Origin: Chitinophaga pinensis
GTDB lineage: Bacteria > Bacteroidota > Bacteroidia > UKL13-3
Assembly (NCBI GenBank): GCA_945898275.1
Contig: CAMDHZ010000005.1
Coordinates: 62,001-126,000, forward strand
DNA length: 64,000 nt
Direction of reading: 5' to 3'
The translations under genes were made by a program, and so were the position numbers. The notes below the pieces were generated by a model. It made no database searches. It had not been told where the DNA came from and saw only the letters and a list, made by a program, of their open reading frames with translations. Of this stretch, positions 60,152-64,000 are shown one piece after another (position 1 is the first letter of the stretch; every line of letters begins with the position of its first letter).

Positions 60152-61099
60152 TTATTGATAAAAGTAAATAGCCGCTGCATTTGATGTTGCTGAAAAATCA
60201 TGCGCTACGCCTTTGAGTGGGTAATATTTCCAATTAAAGGCAGCCGCACTTTGATTAGCCGTTGCCCTAGATTGGGTATAGAAGTATTGGGCTCTTGTTA
60301 ATCGGTTCAAACCTTGTTTGTCTACAATTTCATTGTGCCTCAAACCATCAGAGTTAGGATCAATATCCTGCTCACCAATAAGTATATATACTTTTTTGTT
60401 GAAGAGGTTGTTATAATTAGCAAACTCAACCGGACTTTTCTTAGTGCCATAAGGAAAGTCAATGCTTTTGTCGAACATCGTGTACCATCCTGCCGCTGCT
60501 GCTGCTAGTCTGTTTACCTTAGCCAAGGGTTTAAAAAGCATATAACGATGCACAAATTGCGCACCTGCAGAATGTCCAAAAACATCATAGGTATTCAATG
60601 TGCTTCCAATTTTAGTTTTCATAAACTCAAAAATTGGTTCAACCACAGAAAAAGTCCATAGACTTTCTGCATTTAAACTTTCAACTGATGGGTTATCTCC
60701 ATCTATAAACACATTTCCTAAGTTGTAATTATCAGCAGTTGGGTAATGTTGCTCGCTAAATTCAGGAGCAATAATGATGAATCCAAATTTATCAGCATTG
60801 GCAATCATCACATCCCTGCTAAACTTTGCATTTCTATCTGTTCCATGAAAAACAAATAATATCGGAGTTTGATTAGTAGCGTTGTTCGGAATATGATAAA
60901 ATAGTTGAATTGGTTTAGTTTTTAAAGGCTCGTATGCTGTAAAAGTGAGGTCACCGCTGCCTTTAATTTTTGTTGGAGTGGTTGTGGTGTCTTTGGCAAC
61001 ATCAATAGAGATGCTGTTTTCCTCTCGTTTGCAAGAAACAAACATAAGGCCTAACATACAGACAGTTAATAAAAAAGCTAATAGGCTTTTGCCAAACAT
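60152..61099 (-). CDS. alpha/beta-hydrolase lipoprotein (PHB depolymerase/feruloyl-esterase-like)
   Basis: This 315-residue protein has a lipoprotein signal (MFVSC, lipidated Cys23). The hydrolase fold shows LFVFHGTDRNAKF (oxyanion region), IIIAPEFS, the nucleophile elbow FGHSAGAQFVHRY (Ser177) and a late His (GVAHDFSATS). Related proteins cleave esters in polymers. In front of it lies the same paired ATACCA operator (61136-61164) as at the MocR locus, suggesting joint control with the peptide operon 13 kb away. It is followed by the T9SS protein gene. Confidence 0.8.
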   Translation of the reverse strand: MFGKSLLAFLLTVCMLGLMFVSCKREENSISIDVAKDTTTTPTKIKGSGDLTFTAYEPLKTKPIQLFYHIPNNATNQTPILFVFHGTDRNAKFSRDVMIANADKFGFIIIAPEFSEQHYPTADNYNLGNVFIDGDNPSVESLNAESLWTFSVVEPIFEFMKTKIGSTLNTYDVFGHSAGAQFVHRYMLFKPLAKVNRLAAAAAGWYTMFDKSIDFPYGTKKSPVEFANYNNLFNKKVYILIGEQDIDPNSDGLRHNEIVDKQGLNRLTRAQYFYTQSRATANQSAAAFNWKYYPLKGVAHDFSATSNAAAIYFYQ

Positions 61100-61135
61100 T
61101 TTGTAAAATTAATAGAATAATCTAGATTAAATTAC

Positions 61136-61164
61136 ATACCAATAATATTTTAATTTGCATACCA
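61136..61164. promoter_or_regulatory. paired operator, ATACCA-N17-ATACCA, hydrolase operon
   Basis: ATACCA at 61136-61141 and 61159-61164, 17 bp apart, repeats the arrangement at 47943-47971. It ends 36 bp before the ATG at 61099. A TAATTTTA box (minus strand 61110-61103) lies 25 bp downstream of the proximal box, comparable with the 23 bp at the MocR locus. Confidence 0.65.
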
Positions 61165-61174
61165 AAGTTTACCT

Positions 61175-61738
61175 TTATCCTTCAACTATAATATCATACT
61201 TCCTTAATAAACCTTCCAAACCTGAGCTTGAAAATTTAGCCTTTTTAATTTGATTGGTTTCTGGATTTATGGTGTAATTAAAAGCAGTGAGAAAATTTAC
61301 TTTTTCAAGCTTCGTGCCATCAAAGCTTGCTCCAGCTAAATCACAGTTTTCAAACTTTGCACCAGTTAGGTCACATTCTGCAAAGTCTGTTTCAAATAGC
61401 AGGGTATTTTTGAATATGGTGTTTTTGATTTTCGTTTTATAAAACGAAGAATGGTTTAATTGGCAAGTTTCAAACGAAAAGGAAAGACCGAATTCACTGC
61501 AGGTGTCAAATCGCAACCCCAACATTTTACAATCTTTAAATTTCACTTCCCGAAATGCTGTTTTACTAAGTTTTGCCAAACTTAAATTTGAGCCATTGAA
61601 AATACAATCTGTGAATTTAATGCCAGAAAGATTTAGGTTTTCAAAGTTGCAATTATTGAAGGTGCAGTTTTCATATTCGCCAATTGCAAGGGTCGTAATT
61701 CGTTCAAAGGTCTCGTCATGAAAATAAGTTTCTTCCAT
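61175..61738 (-). CDS. pentapeptide-repeat protein
   Basis: This 187-residue protein is built almost wholly of A(D/N)LXX-type pentapeptides (CTFNNCNFENLNLSGIKFTDCIFNG is the pattern; later TDFAECDLTGAKFENCDL), giving a right-handed beta-helix. Some such proteins (Qnr, MfpA) protect DNA gyrase, but Qnr is a little longer and has loops; function here is open. It lies 4 bp downstream of the DUF2200 gene on the same strand, so they form an operon. Confidence 0.88.
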   Translation of the reverse strand: MEETYFHDETFERITTLAIGEYENCTFNNCNFENLNLSGIKFTDCIFNGSNLSLAKLSKTAFREVKFKDCKMLGLRFDTCSEFGLSFSFETCQLNHSSFYKTKIKNTIFKNTLLFETDFAECDLTGAKFENCDLAGASFDGTKLEKVNFLTAFNYTINPETNQIKKAKFSSSGLEGLLRKYDIIVEG

Positions 61739-61742
61739 ATAT

Positions 61743-62105
61743 TTAATGTCGTAGAATTTTTTCCATCTTCTTGCCTTTGGCTAATTCATCCACTAGTTTG
61801 TCTAAATAACGAACATTCCTGGTTAATGGATTTTCAATTTCTTCAATGCGGTAACCACAAATTAGCCCTTTGATTAAGTTTGCATTTGGGTTAAGTGTTG
61901 CCTTTTCAAAGAAAGTGGCGAAAGTAGCCTTTGTATCAATCATTTCTTGTATTTTTTGGTAATCAAAACCTGTTAACCATTCAATTATGTGATGCAACTC
62001 TTCCTTCGTTCTACCTTTCCGCTCCACTTTGTATACGTAGTGGGGGTAAACCGAAGCGAAAGTTATTTTAGCCATTTTTGCATTATGTTCTGCTGTAACT
62101 TCCAT
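61743..62105 (-). CDS. DUF2200 family protein
   Basis: This small cytoplasmic protein of about 120 residues matches DUF2200: AKITFASVYPHYVYKVERKGRTKEELHHIIEWLTGFD is characteristic, as is CGYRIEEIENPLTRNVRYLDKLVDELAKG. No function is known. I chose ATG 62105 (MEVTAEHN) because a promoter box (TAAATTTG, minus strand 62137-62130) overlaps the upstream ATG at 62132. It heads a two-gene unit with the pentapeptide protein. Confidence 0.85.
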   Translation of the reverse strand: MEVTAEHNAKMAKITFASVYPHYVYKVERKGRTKEELHHIIEWLTGFDYQKIQEMIDTKATFATFFEKATLNPNANLIKGLICGYRIEEIENPLTRNVRYLDKLVDELAKGKKMEKILRH

Positions 62106-62129
62106 TATTTTGATTGTACAAATTAGTGA

Positions 62130-62137
62130 CAAATTTA
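62130..62137 (-). promoter_or_regulatory. -7 promoter box of the DUF2200 operon
   Basis: On the minus strand the bases read TAAATTTG, an exact TAnnTTTG match. Transcription would start near 62125, about 20 nt before ATG 62105. Confidence 0.5.
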
Positions 62138-62177
62138 TACAATTATGCCTGAATAAAAACTAAGCTACATCCAAGAC

Positions 62178-62208
62178 TTGTAGCTTTCACCCTATTCCCT
62201 TACCTTTG
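62178..62208 (+). promoter_or_regulatory. promoter of the DEAD-box helicase gene
   Basis: TTG at 62178-62180, 20 bp, then TACCTTTG at 62201-62208 matches the consensus. The predicted start at about 62213 falls at the foot of the first leader hairpin. Confidence 0.65.
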
Positions 62209-62212
62209 TACC

Positions 62213-62299
62213 CGTGATTCAACTAATTATTATGAATCACCGCGGAATTGGTCACCTGAGTTTTTTGAAATTGAGAGCCGTTTTCTGCTCTCATTTCTT
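62213..62299 (+). promoter_or_regulatory. structured 5' leader of the DEAD-box helicase gene
   Basis: The predicted 87-nt leader has two hairpins. GTGATTC (62214-62220) pairs with GAATCAC (62234-62240) over a 13-nt loop at the very 5' end, and GAGAGC (62273-62278) pairs with GCTCTC (62287-62292), ending 7 nt before the ATG. The second hairpin could limit ribosome entry. Cold-regulated leaders are common for such helicases; that role here is inferred. Confidence 0.5.
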
Positions 62300-63574
62300 A
62301 TGAAAAAAATGTTTAGCGAGCTCAATATTGTTGAGCCTATTTTAGCCGCTCTTAAGCACGAAGGCTACACACATCCCACTCCCATTCAAGAACAAACTAT
62401 CCCACTTTTGCTACAAGGCAAAGATGTATTGGGTTGCGCCCAAACAGGTACGGGTAAAACGGCTTCTTTTGCCATTCCTATCTTACAATTGTTGTATCAA
62501 AATGCTGGCAAAGAAGTTGGTTCAAAACGAAAAATAAAAGCCTTGGTACTTACGCCAACTCGCGAATTGGCCATTCAGATTGATGATAGCTTTGCAGCCT
62601 ATGGCAAAAATCTTGGGCTCAAACACACTGTAATTTTTGGAGGTGTTTCGCAACACAGCCAAGTAGATAGGTTGAACCGAGGCATCGATATATTAATTGC
62701 CACGCCAGGCCGTTTGCTCGATTTGATTCAACAAGGCTTTGTACACCTGCAACACATACAATTTTTTGTATTAGATGAAGCAGACAGAATGCTCGACATG
62801 GGCTTTGTAAATGATGTGAAAAAGGTCATTGCAAAAATTCCTAAAAAGCGTCAATCGCTATTCTTCTCGGCCACTATGCCGCCGGTTATCAAAAGTTTAG
62901 CCGATACTATATTAATTCACCCTTCAAAGGTAGAAGTTACGCCTGTATCATCAACCGCAGATACCATTCAACAGTTTTTGTATTATGTGAGCAAAACCGA
63001 CAAAAAGCGCTTGCTCATTCACTTGCTAGAAACTGAAAAAATGCATAGCGTGCTGGTGTTTACCCGCACCAAACATGGTGCCGATAGAGTTGTGAAAGAC
63101 TTGGACAAAGCAGGCATTAAAGCCGCAGCCATTCATGGGAATAAATCTCAAAATGCCAGACAAAATGCTTTAAATGATTTTAAATCTGGCAAGATAAAAG
63201 TGCTTTTGGCTACAGACATTGCATCTCGCGGGATAGACATTGACGACTTATCACATGTGATCAATTATGAGCTTCCAAATATCCCAGAAACATACGTACA
63301 TCGCATTGGCAGAACGGGTAGGGCAGGAGCCAGTGGAATTTCTTTCTCGTTTTGTGATGAAGAAGAAATGGGCGAATTAAAAGACATTCATAAACTCATC
63401 GGGAAAAATATTCCGATTGTAGATACGCATCCATTTGTGCTAGATCCAGCGTATATAGACACCGGTTCAAGTAACAATAAGGCAAAGCCTAAAAAGCAAT
63501 TGCCTCCACATAACAGACCTGCTTCATCCAAGCCAGAACACAAGCCTAAAAGGCATTGGGGCGGTAGGAGGTAG
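62300..63574 (+). CDS. DEAD-box RNA helicase, RhlE-like
   Basis: This 424-residue ATP-dependent RNA helicase has all core motifs: the Q motif ([17 protein letters not shown]), AQTGTGKT (I), PTRELAIQ (Ia), TPGRLLD (Ib), VLDEADRML (II), FSATMPP (III), [10 protein letters not shown] (IV), [11 protein letters not shown] (V) and [10 protein letters not shown] (VI). The C-terminal tail is basic and Pro/Lys-rich ([22 protein letters not shown]), as in RhlE. It probably acts in ribosome assembly and RNA turnover at low temperature. It is monocistronic with its own promoter and long leader. A palindrome follows at 63597. Confidence 0.94.
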   Translation: MKKMFSELNIVEPILAALKHEGYTHPTPIQEQTIPLLLQGKDVLGCAQTGTGKTASFAIPILQLLYQNAGKEVGSKRKIKALVLTPTRELAIQIDDSFAAYGKNLGLKHTVIFGGVSQHSQVDRLNRGIDILIATPGRLLDLIQQGFVHLQHIQFFVLDEADRMLDMGFVNDVKKVIAKIPKKRQSLFFSATMPPVIKSLADTILIHPSKVEVTPVSSTADTIQQFLYYVSKTDKKRLLIHLLETEKMHSVLVFTRTKHGADRVVKDLDKAGIKAAAIHGNKSQNARQNALNDFKSGKIKVLLATDIASRGIDIDDLSHVINYELPNIPETYVHRIGRTGRAGASGISFSFCDEEEMGELKDIHKLIGKNIPIVDTHPFVLDPAYIDTGSSNNKAKPKKQLPPHNRPASSKPEHKPKRHWGGRR

Positions 63575-63596
63575 TAGGCTTTTAAAAACCAAGGAG

Positions 63597-63614
63597 GTTA
63601 AGCAATTGCTTAAC
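63597..63614. terminator. 18-bp palindrome between convergent helicase and HipA-like genes
   Basis: GTTAAGCAATTGCTTAAC equals its reverse complement. As RNA it would form a 7-bp stem with a 4-nt AATT loop. T-rich sequence (CTCTTTTAT) follows about 10 bases later on the plus strand, so a weak terminator is plausible. Confidence 0.45.
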
Positions 63615-63681
63615 TTAGGTACTCTTTTATATCTGTTTGTGAGAGTTATAATGTGGTAGATTGAGATTTTGGGGAACTGCC

Positions 63682-64000
63682 TTATAGACTAATTAATGTT
63701 GCATTTATTTCATCTCTAAGTTTGGGAAGTACCATAACTTCATTGGCAAAAGTTTTCCATTTATTTACTGTATCACTTATTTCATCAATTGTTTCTGCGG
63801 CCTTTTTGTTTTTTATTGACTTACCAATTACAAGTAAGTCATCTCTTGTAATATTATTTCTCTTACCATTTATACTCAGTACATGCTGGCTTACCCATTG
63901 ACTTTTGGGTTGATAGGCATGACAGATATCATAGGCAGGAGCTAACTCCCAATTGCTATCTTTCTTTAAACGGAAAGCGAAGTTTTTTGTGTGATCATCA
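63682..64000 (-). CDS. HipA-family Ser/Thr kinase, C-terminal part (window edge)
   Basis: The last 105 codons of a gene enter from the right edge and stop at TAA (63684-63682). The translation begins DDHTKNFAFRLKKDSNW and continues LAPAYDICHAY, which are the catalytic-loop and metal-binding segments of the HipA C-terminal kinase domain (the DDHTKN loop and PAYD). HipA toxins phosphorylate glutamyl-tRNA synthetase or other targets and are usually paired with a HipB antitoxin. The gene start and any partner lie outside the window, so I cannot say if it is a complete toxin-antitoxin system or split HipS/HipT form. Confidence 0.82.
   Translation of the reverse strand, partial: DDHTKNFAFRLKKDSNWELAPAYDICHAYQPKSQWVSQHVLSINGKRNNITRDDLLVIGKSIKNKKAAETIDEISDTVNKWKTFANEVMVLPKLRDEINATLISL

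Noticed and set aside
63575-63681. Small gene between the helicase and HipA-like genes
   Set aside because: No frame longer than a few codons with a start is visible; only a palindrome is present.

Overview
The window is a chromosomal segment of a Bacteroidota (Bacteroidetes) bacterium. The evidence is low G+C coding sequence, type IX secretion C-terminal domains (type A and type B), PKD and lamin-tail surface proteins, a TamL-type Omp85 lipoprotein, promoters of the Bacteroidetes form (TTG, about 19 bp, TAnnTTTG), almost no Shine-Dalgarno sequences, and GTG/TTG starts. I cannot name the genus. Genes are densely packed in short operons, and the only long non-coding stretch (2066-2612) is filled with repeats.

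Layout. 1-13550: the 5' part of dapA, small exported proteins, a repeat-rich spacer, an exonuclease/GIY-YIG fusion, mtaB, a giant PKD surface protein, an SbtA/SbtB-like bicarbonate transport pair, and a divergent overlapping pair (tamL-like and a SpoU-type RNA methyltransferase). 13611-24512: housekeeping (lon, RluA-type synthase, uup, DUF808, SET protein, PadR-controlled membrane protein, selO, era, initiator tRNA). 24595-29237: small hypotheticals, an ECF sigma factor with a probable membrane partner, and an Ate1-like protein. 30977-38121, all minus strand: a sulfur-oxidation island (Crp/Fnr regulator, TauE exporter, persulfide dioxygenase-rhodanese, rhodanese lipoprotein, two half-size YeeE/YedE transporters, TsdA-like diheme cytochrome, porin, SoxB-like hydrolase). 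39389-45352: a heavy-metal efflux operon with a CusA pump fused to its TolC-like partner. 45327-61099: a MocR-type regulator and FAD oxidoreductase, divergent from a long operon for acidic or isoaspartyl peptide use (two lamin-tail proteins, DcuC carrier, IadA, two porins, M14 carboxypeptidase, Asp/Glu symporter), then a hydrolase plus T9SS protein that appears to share the same operator. 61175-64000: pentapeptide protein, DUF2200, a DEAD-box helicase with a structured leader, and the 3' part of a HipA-family kinase gene.

The most unusual signals are: (i) a dispersed near-palindromic 10-mer, GGTTYRAACC, found in genes and spacers on both strands far above chance, comparable in kind to cyanobacterial HIP1; (ii) paired ATACCA boxes with identical 17-bp spacing at two loci 13 kb apart, which suggest a MocR regulon; (iii) that MocR having Arg where the PLP-binding Lys should be; (iv) repeated Crp/Fnr-like sites inside the sulfur island; and (v) a 9-copy 22-bp tandem array next to a repeated hairpin element.
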